Positions 34,068-41,540 of a stretch of 64,000 nt of DNA are shown here, piece by piece. The DNA is from Dehalococcoidia bacterium (GTDB lineage Bacteria; Chloroflexota; Dehalococcoidia; CAUJGQ01). The position numbers and the translations under genes are program-made. Position 1 is the stretch's first letter. The number at the start of each line of letters is the position of its first letter. The notes beneath the pieces were generated by a model. The model was not told the origin of the DNA. It saw only the letters and a list, made by a program, of their open reading frames with translations, and did no database searches. The stretch covers positions 1 through 64,000 of the forward strand of contig DATGEL010000103.1 of assembly GCA_035310145.1 (NCBI GenBank). Direction: 5' to 3'.

Positions 34068-34958
34068 CTACACGCGCTCGATCTCGGGCGAGCCGAACAG
34101 CCCGTGGGGGCGGATCATCAGCACAAACACCATCACGACGTACGGCGCGACGTCCTTGAAGCCGCCGCCGACATGCGGGTCGACATACGTACCCGCGAGG
34201 TTTTCGATCACGCCGATGGCGATGCCGGCCACGATCGCGCCGGTGATGCTGTCCAGCCCGCCGAGGATGACGACCGGGAAGACCTTGAGGGTGATTGTCG
34301 CCAGGCTGATATCCACGCCCTGGCGGTTGCCCAGGATCGTGCCGCCGATCGCGGCCACCACCAGGGCGATCGCCCAGGACCAGGCGAAGACGCGCGGTAC
34401 GCTGATGCCCATCGACATCGCCGCCTGCTGGTCGTCGGCCACGGCCTGCATGGCCAGCCCGGTGCGCGTGAACTTGAAGAAAAGACCGAACAGCACCACG
34501 AACAACACCGCAAAGCCGAACGACCAGAGGCTGATGCGGGCAACCGGCACGCCGAGGAAGTCGACCGGGCGGACGTCGTTCAGAAACGAGCTGGGGAACG
34601 CCAGCGTGGTTGAGCCCCACAGCATCGGCGCCAGACCGCGCAGCACGGAGGCGAGGCCGATCGTCGCCATCACGATCGAGATCAGCGGCTTGCCGATCAG
34701 CGGCCGCAGCAGGCCGCGTTCGATCACCAGCCCGATCAGACCGGCAAAGACGAGCGTGAGCAGGAAGGCAACCGGCAGCACGATGCTGTAGGTCGTGACC
34801 AGCGCCACGGCGATGAAGCCGCCGAACATCACCACCTCGCCCTGCGCGAAGTTCAGCACCTGGCTCGACTTGTAGATCAGCACGAAACCGAGGGCGATCA
34901 ACCCGTAAAGCGAGCCGATCATCACGCCGCTGATGATGTCCTGCCAGAACGCCGTCAT
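34068..34958 (-). CDS. livH: Branched-chain-type ABC transporter permease (LivH)
   Basis: 296 aa. GSLYGLIALGFVLIYKSSQVLNFAQGEVVMFGGF is the diagnostic LivH start, and RTGLAMQAVADDQQAAMSMGISVPRVFAWSWAIA is the coupling loop. VVILGGLDSITGAIVAGIAIGVIENL completes the family pattern. Eight membrane helices predicted. Follows the acyl-CoA-ligase-like gene by 45 bases in the livG-ligase-livHMK-livF order. Confidence 0.94.
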   Translation of the reverse strand: MTAFWQDIISGVMIGSLYGLIALGFVLIYKSSQVLNFAQGEVVMFGGFIAVALVTTYSIVLPVAFLLTLVFAGLIGLVIERGLLRPLIGKPLISIVMATIGLASVLRGLAPMLWGSTTLAFPSSFLNDVRPVDFLGVPVARISLWSFGFAVLFVVLFGLFFKFTRTGLAMQAVADDQQAAMSMGISVPRVFAWSWAIALVVAAIGGTILGNRQGVDISLATITLKVFPVVILGGLDSITGAIVAGIAIGVIENLAGTYVDPHVGGGFKDVAPYVVMVFVLMIRPHGLFGSPEIERV

Positions 34959-35003
34959 CGCCGCCGGCTCCTCCTCACCTGCTGTCGCTCGCCCGCCGTG
35001 CCG

Positions 35004-36680
35004 TTACGAGTCTGCTGAAACGAGCCGCGCTTCGTCCTTACGCCGCCGGCGCGCCGGGTCGTCGTGCGAAAGCTCCGCGAGGGCTGCCGCCCTGCGCTCG
35101 CGCGCCAGCGGCGCCCGCACGGTGCGCAGCCGCGTCAACTCGCCCGCGCCGGCGTCCAGTGGCGGATCGAGGACCTCGAAGGCGCCGATCCGCGGCCCCT
35201 CCAGCACGGACGCGTTCGCCTCTGCCACCGCCTGCGCCAGCAGCTCGTGCACGGCCGGCGAGCGCACGTACTCCGCGTGGCCAGCCAGGCCCGCCCGCCG
35301 CGCGTCGGACCAGGCGGCGACCGCCGCGTCCTCCAGCTCGATCAGGGCGCTGAGGCCGCGGCCATCGCCGGCCGCGAGCAGGGCATGGCGCACGAACGTG
35401 TTGCTCGCCAGTGCCTGCTCCAGCGGCGCCGTCGAGACCTGCTCGCCTGTCGGCAAGTCCAGCCGTGAGGCCAGCCGCCCGCCCAGTGTGAGCGCCGCAC
35501 CGTCGAGGCGGCCGGCGTCGCCCGTCGCCAGCTCGCCCTCGGGCAGCGCCAGTACGATCTCGCCGCCGCGCGCCGCCGCGTGTATGCCGTCGAGCAGCCG
35601 CAGCGCGCCCGCAGCGCCGGCAATCGCCACGGCGCCGCCGGCTTCGGTCAGCAGATAGAGGTCGCGCAGCGGCATGCCCAGGGCGCGGAAGAAGCCGGAC
35701 GTGCGCGCGTCGAGCGGGCCGCCGGCGCAGAGCGCAAGCCGGGTGTGCAGCAGACCCGCCTGGTCGCGCAGGGGCCGCGCCACCAGGCCACGCGCCAGGG
35801 TCGAGCCGTTGCCCCCCAGGGCGCGGCGCACGAGGCTGGCGCGCAGGCCGCGCGTGCCGGCGCGCCCTCGCAGCGCCAGCGCCAGGATCTGCCAGAGGCG
35901 CGGCGGCGCGAGCAGCAGTGTGGGACCGCACTCCTGCAGGTCGGCCAGCGCGGTCGACTGGTCCTCCGGGAAGCCGAGCACGCCGCCGGCGAGCGGGTGC
36001 AGCGCCGTCGCCAGGGTACGGTCGCCGATCCAGCCCGCGGGCAGGAAGGAGTAGAGAATGTCGCGCTCGCCCGCGCGCGTGGCCGTGCTCAGCCGCTCCG
36101 CGGCGCCCAGCAGCGCCGCGTGGCTGAGCGTGACGGGGCGCGGCGAGGCGCTGCTTCCCGTCGTCAGCAAGATCAGCGCCGGCTCGCCGCCGTTGGCTGG
36201 CGCCGAGATCCCGCTCTCCGCGCTCTCCGCGGCGGACCCGCCGAGCGCGGCGACATCCGGCAGCCCCGCCGCCGCTCCGCGCAGCAACCACGCCGCCGCG
36301 GGCGGCGTCCCGCCGAGGCGCCGTGCCGCGCCGGCTTGCGCCGCCGTGTCGGCAACGATCGCGTCGGGGCGACGGGCGGCGCAGAGCGCGGCGAAGTCCG
36401 CCTCGCTCGCCTCGGCGTCGAGGCAGAGCGCGACGCTGCCGGCGGCGATCACGGCCAGCTCGGCCTGCAGCCGCTCCACACTGTTCGCGCCCTGCACGAG
36501 GACAGCCTTCGCCGGCGCCAGCCCGGCGCGCCGCAGGCCCGCGGCCAGGCGTTGCACCTGGGCCGCGTACTGCGCCCAGCTGCGCTCGTGCCAGATGCCG
36601 CGCCGCTTCCAGCGCAACGCCACGGCGTTCGGCCGCGACCGGGCCTGCGCAAACAGCGCCTCGGGCAGGCTGCCGTTCAT
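35004..36680 (-). CDS. Divergent AMP-binding (acyl-CoA synthetase-like) protein in the liv operon
   Basis: 558 aa. The overall layout is that of long-chain acyl-CoA synthetases: SLPEALFAQARSRPNAVALRWKRRGIWHERSWAQY at the start, an A3-like ILLTTGSSASPRPVTLSHAAL, an A5-like LYLLTEAGG and a TGD motif in A7. But A3 lacks the Lys of TSGTTGxPKG, and the C-terminal A10 Lys region reads GELTRLRTVRA, so the catalytic Lys is not obvious. Chemistry may be impaired or altered. The ATG (36680) lies just after the livG stop with the gene order suggesting activation of the acid imported by LivFGHMK (inference). Confidence 0.8.
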   Translation of the reverse strand: MNGSLPEALFAQARSRPNAVALRWKRRGIWHERSWAQYAAQVQRLAAGLRRAGLAPAKAVLVQGANSVERLQAELAVIAAGSVALCLDAEASEADFAALCAARRPDAIVADTAAQAGAARRLGGTPPAAAWLLRGAAAGLPDVAALGGSAAESAESGISAPANGGEPALILLTTGSSASPRPVTLSHAALLGAAERLSTATRAGERDILYSFLPAGWIGDRTLATALHPLAGGVLGFPEDQSTALADLQECGPTLLLAPPRLWQILALALRGRAGTRGLRASLVRRALGGNGSTLARGLVARPLRDQAGLLHTRLALCAGGPLDARTSGFFRALGMPLRDLYLLTEAGGAVAIAGAAGALRLLDGIHAAARGGEIVLALPEGELATGDAGRLDGAALTLGGRLASRLDLPTGEQVSTAPLEQALASNTFVRHALLAAGDGRGLSALIELEDAAVAAWSDARRAGLAGHAEYVRSPAVHELLAQAVAEANASVLEGPRIGAFEVLDPPLDAGAGELTRLRTVRAPLARERRAAALAELSHDDPARRRRKDEARLVSADS

Positions 36681-36682
36681 CC

Positions 36683-37621
36683 TCAAGCCTCGGTCGTGGG
36701 GGCGACGGGAACCGCCTCGGCCTGTGTGAGGAAGTCGACCCCGGACTCCGCGGCGCTCACACCCGCCGCCGCCTCGACTTCCTGTACCCGCGCCACGTCT
36801 TCACCCAGATACGCCTCGATCACGCGGGGATGCACGCGCACTTCCGCGGGCGAACCGTCCATGATCTTGCGGCCGAAATCCAGCACCGTAATCCGCTCCG
36901 AGAGGCCCATCACCACGCCCATGTCGTGCTCGATCAGCACCGTGGTGACGCCGCGCTCACGGTTCGTTTCGCGGATGAAGCGCACCATCTCCTCTTTCTC
37001 GCCCGCGTTCATGCCTGCCATCGGTTCGTCCAGCAGGAGCAGCCGCGGCCGGGCGGCGAGGGCGCGGGCGAGGTCCACCCGCTTCTGCAAGCCGTAGGCC
37101 AGCTCGCCCACGGGGCGGCGGCGCACCTGCTGCAGCTCGAGGAACTCCAGCACGCTCTCCACCTCGGCGCGGTGCTCGGCCTCGCGGGCGCGGATGGGGC
37201 CGAAGTAGAGACAGGAGGCCAGTGGCTCGACGGCGGCGCCGGCCACGTCCAGCAGGCGGCGGCCGAGGCCGTTCACGCGCGGCAGCGGGCGCAGGCCCAT
37301 GCGGCTGTGCTGGCCGATCAGCACGTTGTCCAGCACCGTCATCGCCTTGAACAGGGCGATGTTCTGAAAGGTGCGGGCGATGCCCGTGCGCACGAGGTTG
37401 TGCCGGGCGACGTGGGCCAAATCGTGACCTTCGAAGCGCATCGCGCCGCTGGAAGGCTGATAAACGCGGCTGATGCAGTTGAGCAGGCTGGTTTTGCCGG
37501 CGCCGTTGGGGCCGATGATCGCGTGGATCGAGCCCTGCGCCACCTCGAGGCTGACGCCGTCCAGGGCGCGCACGGCGCCGAACGCGAGCGTAAGGTCGCG
37601 GATCGAGAGCTGCGCGTCCAC
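36683..37621 (-). CDS. livG: Branched-chain-type ABC transporter ATPase (LivG)
   Basis: 312 aa. Walker A GPNGAGKTS, LivG-specific GIARTFQNIALFKAMTVLDNVLIGQH, a signature ELAYGLQKRVDLARAL in place of LSGGQ (common in LivG), Walker B LLLLDEPMAGMN and the C-terminal DFGRKIMDGSPAEVRVHPRVIEAYLGED. About forty residues of an Ala/Glu-rich tail extend beyond the family end. First gene of the operon, with a predicted promoter at 37763-37791. Confidence 0.94.
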   Translation of the reverse strand: MDAQLSIRDLTLAFGAVRALDGVSLEVAQGSIHAIIGPNGAGKTSLLNCISRVYQPSSGAMRFEGHDLAHVARHNLVRTGIARTFQNIALFKAMTVLDNVLIGQHSRMGLRPLPRVNGLGRRLLDVAGAAVEPLASCLYFGPIRAREAEHRAEVESVLEFLELQQVRRRPVGELAYGLQKRVDLARALAARPRLLLLDEPMAGMNAGEKEEMVRFIRETNRERGVTTVLIEHDMGVVMGLSERITVLDFGRKIMDGSPAEVRVHPRVIEAYLGEDVARVQEVEAAAGVSAAESGVDFLTQAEAVPVAPTTEA

Positions 37622-37943
37622 AGGCTACCCCTGCCGCGCTCGCCGGCTCTCGCTCCGCACGACCGAAGGTTGCGGGCGGCAACCGGCGGCTGCCTTCCGG
37701 GATGCCGGATGGTTGCCGTTTCCTGCCGGTGGGGTCAGGCTGCGGCGCCGCAGTGTGCGGGCAGTATAGCGAACCGATCGTCCGCCGTCACCGTTGGTGC
37801 GTCTTATGGTGGGCCGGCCGATCGGCGGCGCACGCGGATCGCGCCGGCCCGCCGCATGGTGCAGCAGTGCGGTGCCTGCCTCACGCTTTGTGCCGGCATT
37901 GGGGAGCGGGTCTTCCGTCTGCCCGCCTCGACGGTTCTGCCGC
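37622..37943. other. Intergenic region upstream of livG
   Basis: 322 bases between livG and a small hypothetical gene, both on the minus strand. The one clear signal is the promoter at 37763-37791. Open frames in this stretch are arginine-rich shadows; I see no gene. Confidence 0.5.
37763..37791 (-). promoter_or_regulatory. Predicted promoter of the liv operon
   Basis: Minus strand: -35-like GTGACG (37786-37791), 17-base spacer, -10 TATACT (37763-37768). Leader of about 135 nt to the livG start. Matches the promoter predicted upstream of the methyltransferase/MTHFR-dpp operon (ATGACG, 17, TATACT). Confidence 0.42.
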
Positions 37944-38306
37944 TCAGCGGCGGCCGAGCGTCGCCTGGTCGGGCAGGGCGCGGGCCAGCGCGGCGATCGT
38001 CTCCACCTCATAGGCACGCAGCAGCGCCGCGCGCTCCTGCGGCGGCAGCGTGACGGCCCGGGCGGCCGGGCGTACCCGCGCAAGATACTCGCCGAAGGTG
38101 GGAATACGCAGCCGGGCCGGCAGCAGGTCGCGCACGCGCAGCGCCGGCCGCGCGGGCGGCTGCCAGGCCTGCAAGGGGCAGTAGAACAGCAGTTGCTCGC
38201 CGTCCCAGAGGTGTTCGCCGTTCTGGCTGCCCTCGTCCTCGAAGATGGCGCGGGCGATGGCCGCCTTTTGCTCCGCGGGAATGAGTACGGTTTCCACGGT
38301 TTCCAT
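37944..38306 (-). CDS. Hypothetical protein, 120 aa
   Basis: Starts METVETVLIPAEQKAAIARAIFEDEGSQ and ends TLPPQERAALLRAYEVETIAALARAL. Composition is balanced and protein-like with two central aromatic patches (LFYCPLQAWQPP, LRIPTFGEYLARV). No signal peptide or membrane segment, and I recognise no family. Only weak ribosome binding site. Lies 30 bases downstream of the RidA-domain gene on the same strand and could be co-transcribed with it. Confidence 0.6.
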   Translation of the reverse strand: METVETVLIPAEQKAAIARAIFEDEGSQNGEHLWDGEQLLFYCPLQAWQPPARPALRVRDLLPARLRIPTFGEYLARVRPAARAVTLPPQERAALLRAYEVETIAALARALPDQATLGRR

Positions 38307-38336
38307 GCGCTCAGCCTACCACCGCACGCGGCTGCT

Positions 38337-39527
38337 TCAGCCCTTCGCGGCGATGCACTCGATCTCGATCAGCGTCTCCGGACGCAACAACGTCTCGCAA
38401 ACAATGCCTGTGGCGGCGGGCAGTGGCGCCTCGAAGAACTCGCGCCGCACCACCGCCGTGGCACGGTAGCCCGGCAGCGCGGCCGGAGTGACATATTCGA
38501 CCGTCTTCACGATCGCGTCCATGCCCAGCCCGCCGGCCGCGAGCACCCGGCGCACGTTGCCGTAGACGCAGCGCGCCTGCGCCGCCACGTCGCCGCTGTG
38601 CAGCAGCTCGCCCGTCTCCGGGTCGCTGCTGAGCTGGCCGGAGCAGAAGACGAGGCCGCCCGCGACCACGGCCGGCGCGTAGGTCAGCCGCTCGTAACGC
38701 CGCCAGCCGGGGTTCAGCACCCGCTTCTCGCCGCGGCAGGCGGTGAACTCCACCTGCAAGAGGGCGCCGGGCACGGCCAGCTCCCGCATCAGCACGCCGG
38801 TGGCGGCCACCGCGCAACTACCTGGCGGACCGAGGTGTGCGGCGCGCACGCGCCACGTCTCGCAGTACTCCGGCAGCGCCGAGACGTGGATGTATTCGTG
38901 CGTGCGCACCACGTCGGCCATGCCGAAGTCCGCTTCGCGCAAAACGGCTTCGGCGTTGCGGTAGATCTGCTCCGCCTGCGCCAGCAAGCCGCCCTCGACC
39001 ACGCGCCCGGCGGCGTCCAGCGGCAACACCGCGGAACAGTACAGCAGATCGCCGCTCTGCACCGCCGCCGCGGCGGGCACGCCGGCGAAGCCAGCATCCA
39101 CGCCGAAGCGTTGCAGCGGGCCGCGCGCCGCCATGACTTCGCTTTCGATCAGCGCCTGCGGCCGCAGCAGGCTGTTGACCACCATCGTCGAGACGGCGGG
39201 CGGGTTTCCGTCGAACAGCCGCCGGCGCTCAGCAGCGAGCGAGGCGTAGGCATCGCGGCCGGCGGGCGTGACGTAGTCCACGATGCGCACGACGTTGCCG
39301 AAGTCCATGCCGGCGGCGGCCAGGATCGCTCCCTGCTTGGCGTGCGCCACGGCTGCCTGCTCCGCCAGCGCGCCGTTCACGACCATGCCGCCGCTGCCGC
39401 CGTCGAAGCGTGAGGCCGTGTGCCCGGCGAGCCAGGCGCGCTCGCCGGCCGCCACGCCGAGGCTGAAGGCGTACGGCCGGTGGTCGTAAAAGGGAAAGTC
39501 GGCCGGTTCGAGCGCGTTCTTCGGCAT
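38337..39527 (-). CDS. Three tandem RidA/YjgF domains in one chain
   Basis: 396 aa made of three consecutive RidA-like domains at about 16-136, 140-268 and 272-396. Each ends in a RidA-type C-terminal strand: LLRPQALIESEVMAARG, LAVPGALLQVEFTACRG and LLRPETLIEIECIAAKG. RidA proteins are trimers with active sites between subunits, so one chain could form a whole pseudo-trimer. The Arg that in E. coli RidA binds the carboxylate (FPARSxVEV) is replaced in all three (AVSTMVV, GSCAVAA, PAATGIV), so classic imine deaminase activity is unlikely and a Rid-family relative is the safer call. Start at 39527 directly follows a hairpin element. Confidence 0.85.
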   Translation of the reverse strand: MPKNALEPADFPFYDHRPYAFSLGVAAGERAWLAGHTASRFDGGSGGMVVNGALAEQAAVAHAKQGAILAAAGMDFGNVVRIVDYVTPAGRDAYASLAAERRRLFDGNPPAVSTMVVNSLLRPQALIESEVMAARGPLQRFGVDAGFAGVPAAAAVQSGDLLYCSAVLPLDAAGRVVEGGLLAQAEQIYRNAEAVLREADFGMADVVRTHEYIHVSALPEYCETWRVRAAHLGPPGSCAVAATGVLMRELAVPGALLQVEFTACRGEKRVLNPGWRRYERLTYAPAVVAGGLVFCSGQLSSDPETGELLHSGDVAAQARCVYGNVRRVLAAGGLGMDAIVKTVEYVTPAALPGYRATAVVRREFFEAPLPAATGIVCETLLRPETLIEIECIAAKG

Positions 39528-39530
39528 GGG

Positions 39531-39625
39531 CGGGCCCTCATCCCCTTCCCTTCCCCCAATTCTAGGGGAAGGGCGATCCGGCGTCGGGCGGTTCCGGAGC
39601 GGCGTCGGGTTAGTCGGGCGTGTGG
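39531..39625 (+). repeat. Dispersed hairpin element, inverted copy upstream of the RidA gene
   Basis: Inverted tail GGGCGGGCCCTCATCCCC, 9-bp hairpin CCCTTCCCC/GGGGAAGGG (39548-39556 and 39565-39573, loop CAATTCTA) then GGCGATCCGGCGTCGGGCGG and GTCGGGTTAGTCGGG. The tail here faces a gene start (RidA, 39527), one of the few copies not at a gene 3' end. Confidence 0.6.
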
Positions 39626-39658
39626 CCTCACCCCCGGGCCGTCGGCCCTCACCTCATT

Positions 39659-39722
39659 TCACATAGCTCACATATCTCACATATCACATATCCCTCGCCC
39701 AATCCTGGGCGAGGGATATGTG
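39659..39722. repeat. TCACATA tandem repeats leading into a long hairpin
   Basis: Four near-identical TCACATA units (39659-39690) precede an 18-bp hairpin, CACATATCCCTCGCCCA (39685-39701) against its complement (39706-39722), loop ATCC. Because the 3' arm TATGTGAGCT can pair with more than one of the repeated TCACATA units, the foot of the hairpin can slip. Partly inside the 3' end of the MaoC gene (stop 39684). Confidence 0.55.
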
Positions 39723-40277
39723 AGCTGCACCTTCTGCCCCACTGCTCGGCTCAGCGATCTCCCCTGCCCCTGGTATTGGGGGCACGAGAGATGAACCGGG
39801 GGATGGGGGCCGCTTCGGGATCAGCACGCGGCGGCGGAAGCTGAGCACCGGCTCGCCGCGCTGGTTCACGGCGCGCGTCTCGACGTAGATCACGCCACGG
39901 TCGGGCTTGCTCTCGCTCTCGCGCACCTCCAGCACCTCGGTTTCGGCGTAAATCGTGTCGCCGTGCCAGGCGGGGCCGAGGTGCTTCACGCTCTCGTACT
40001 CCAGGTTGGCGATCGCCTTGCCCGAGATGTCGGCCACGCTCATGCCCACGGCCAGCGAGAAGACGAGCGTGCCCACCACCAGCCGCTGGCCGTGCTGCGT
40101 GCCCTCGGCGTAGGCCGCGTCCGAGTGCAGCGGATGCTGGTTCAGCGTGAGCTGGGCGAACAGCGTGTCGTCGAACTCGGTGATCGTGCGCCCCGGCCAG
40201 TGCTTGTACAGATCGCCCGCCCGGAACTCCTCCAGGTACCGGCCAAACCGTTCCCGCCCGTCAAACACCCGGCCCAT
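39684..40277 (-). CDS. MaoC-like dehydratase with repeat-encoded C-terminus
   Basis: 197 aa. Residues 1-150 are a MaoC-type hotdog: TITEFDDTLFAQLTLNQHPLHSD, GQRLVVGTLVFSLAVGMSV and LGPAWHGDTIYAETEVLEV. The hydratase motif's Asp/His positions are NQHPLHSD, as in many R-specific hydratases. From about residue 157 (PSPGSSLVPPIPGAGEIAEPSSG to the end) the frame is encoded by hairpin-repeat DNA and should not be functional. The ATG at 40277 has GGAGG thirteen bases upstream; a longer start would read through the hairpin at 40302-40329. Acts on an enoyl- or mesaconyl-type CoA thioester (inference). Confidence 0.78.
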   Translation of the reverse strand: MGRVFDGRERFGRYLEEFRAGDLYKHWPGRTITEFDDTLFAQLTLNQHPLHSDAAYAEGTQHGQRLVVGTLVFSLAVGMSVADISGKAIANLEYESVKHLGPAWHGDTIYAETEVLEVRESESKPDRGVIYVETRAVNQRGEPVLSFRRRVLIPKRPPSPGSSLVPPIPGAGEIAEPSSGAEGAAHISLAQDWARDM

Positions 40278-40301
40278 AGAAATCTCAAACCTCCAGCGCT
40301 T

Positions 40302-40345
40302 CCCCCTCTCCATGAATATGGAGAGGGGGCCAGGGGATGGGGCCA
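40302..40345 (-). repeat. Hairpin element at the 3' end of the acyl-CoA dehydrogenase gene
   Basis: 12-bp arms CCCCCTCTCCAT (40302-40313) and ATGGAGAGGGGG (40318-40329), loop GAAT, followed by the tail GGCCAGGGGATGGGGCC, ending beside the dehydrogenase stop codon (40353). Confidence 0.6.
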
Positions 40346-40352
40346 CGCCGTC

Positions 40353-41501
40353 CTACACCCGGTACCGCTCCAGCAGTTGCCGCGCGATCACGATGCGCTG
40401 GATCTCGTTGGTGCCCTCGCCGATCAGCAAGAGCGGCGCGTCGCGGTAGTAGCGTTCGACGGGCAGATCCTGCATGTAGGCCACGCCGCCGTGGATGCGC
40501 ATCGCCTCGAGCGCGCAAAACTGCGCCGTCTCCGTGGCGAACAGCTTGGCCATGCCGGCCTCGAGGTCGCAGCGCTCGCCCGCGTCCTTCTTCTCCGCCG
40601 CCTGCCGTACGAGCAGGCGCGACGCCTCCAGCCGCGTCGCCATCTCCGCCAGCTTGAGCTGGATCGCCTGGTGCTGCGCGATCGGCTTGCCCATCGTCTC
40701 GCGCTGCTGCGCGTAGCGTATCGCCGCCTCGAAGGCGGCGCGGGCCACGCCCAGCCCGCGCGCCGCTACGTTTATTCGCCCAACCTCCAGCCCGCTCATG
40801 ATCTGCTTGAAGCCGTGGCCCTCGCCACCGCCCAGCAGGTTTTCCGCCGGCACGCGGAAGTCCTGAAACAGCAGCTCCACCGTGTCCACACCGCGGTAGC
40901 CGAGCTTCTGGAACTTCTGGCCGACGCTGAAGCCCGGCTCACCCTTCTCTACGATGAAGAGGCTGGTGCCACGATGCGGCGGGCTGGCCGCCGGATCGGT
41001 CTTCACCAGCAGCGCGAACGTGTTGCCGTGCAGGCCGTTGGTGATGTACGACTTCTGGCCGTTGACCACGTAGTCGTCGCCGTCGCGCACGGCCGTGGTC
41101 TTGATCGCCTGCAGGTCGGAGCCGGCGTGCGCCTCGGTCAGGCCGATGCCGCCGCGCCGCTCGCCCGTGGCCATGCGCGGCAGCCAGCGGCGGCGCTGCG
41201 CCTCCGTGCCGTGCGTCAGCACGTTGAAGGCCATGATCAGGTGACTGTTGAGGATGCCCGTGAGGCTCATCCAGCCGCGGGCGATCTCCTCGATCAGCGC
41301 GGCGTATTGCGTGAAGCCGAGGCCGGCGCCGCCGTACTGCGTGGGAATGATCGCGCCGAAAAGGCCCATCTCCTGCATCTGCGCGACGAGGGCGAAAGGA
41401 TACTCGTCGGCCAGCTCCAGCTCGCGAGCGACGGGCAGCACCTCGCGCTCCACCCAGCGCCGGATCTGGACGACGAACTGGTCTGAAGCCACGTCGGTCA
41501 T
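40353..41501 (-). CDS. Acyl-CoA dehydrogenase
   Basis: 382 aa. All family blocks are present: MGLFGAIIPTQYGGAG, GIGLTEAHAGSDLQAIKTTA (substrate/FAD), YVVNGQKSYITNG, FRVPAENLLGGGEGHGFKQIMSGLEVGRI, and the C-terminal YRDAPLLLIGEGTNEIQRIVIARQLL with the catalytic Glu in GEGTNEIQ. Oxidises an acyl-CoA to the 2,3-enoyl-CoA with FAD and passes electrons to ETF. The start codon overlaps no neighbour; downstream on the same strand is the MaoC gene, a natural partner for hydration of the enoyl product. Confidence 0.93.
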   Translation of the reverse strand: MTDVASDQFVVQIRRWVEREVLPVARELELADEYPFALVAQMQEMGLFGAIIPTQYGGAGLGFTQYAALIEEIARGWMSLTGILNSHLIMAFNVLTHGTEAQRRRWLPRMATGERRGGIGLTEAHAGSDLQAIKTTAVRDGDDYVVNGQKSYITNGLHGNTFALLVKTDPAASPPHRGTSLFIVEKGEPGFSVGQKFQKLGYRGVDTVELLFQDFRVPAENLLGGGEGHGFKQIMSGLEVGRINVAARGLGVARAAFEAAIRYAQQRETMGKPIAQHQAIQLKLAEMATRLEASRLLVRQAAEKKDAGERCDLEAGMAKLFATETAQFCALEAMRIHGGVAYMQDLPVERYYRDAPLLLIGEGTNEIQRIVIARQLLERYRV

Positions 41502-41540
41502 GCGCAAGACACTCCGCACAGTGGTGTGCTGGGCTTCACC

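Noticed and set aside
37625-38083. 152-codon minus-strand frame between livG and the hypothetical gene
   Set aside because: Arg/Pro-rich translation, overlaps a protein-like frame at its upstream end and covers the liv promoter.
39659-39690. CRISPR array from the TCACATA repeats
   Set aside because: Units are 7 to 10 bases without unique spacers and no cas gene is present.
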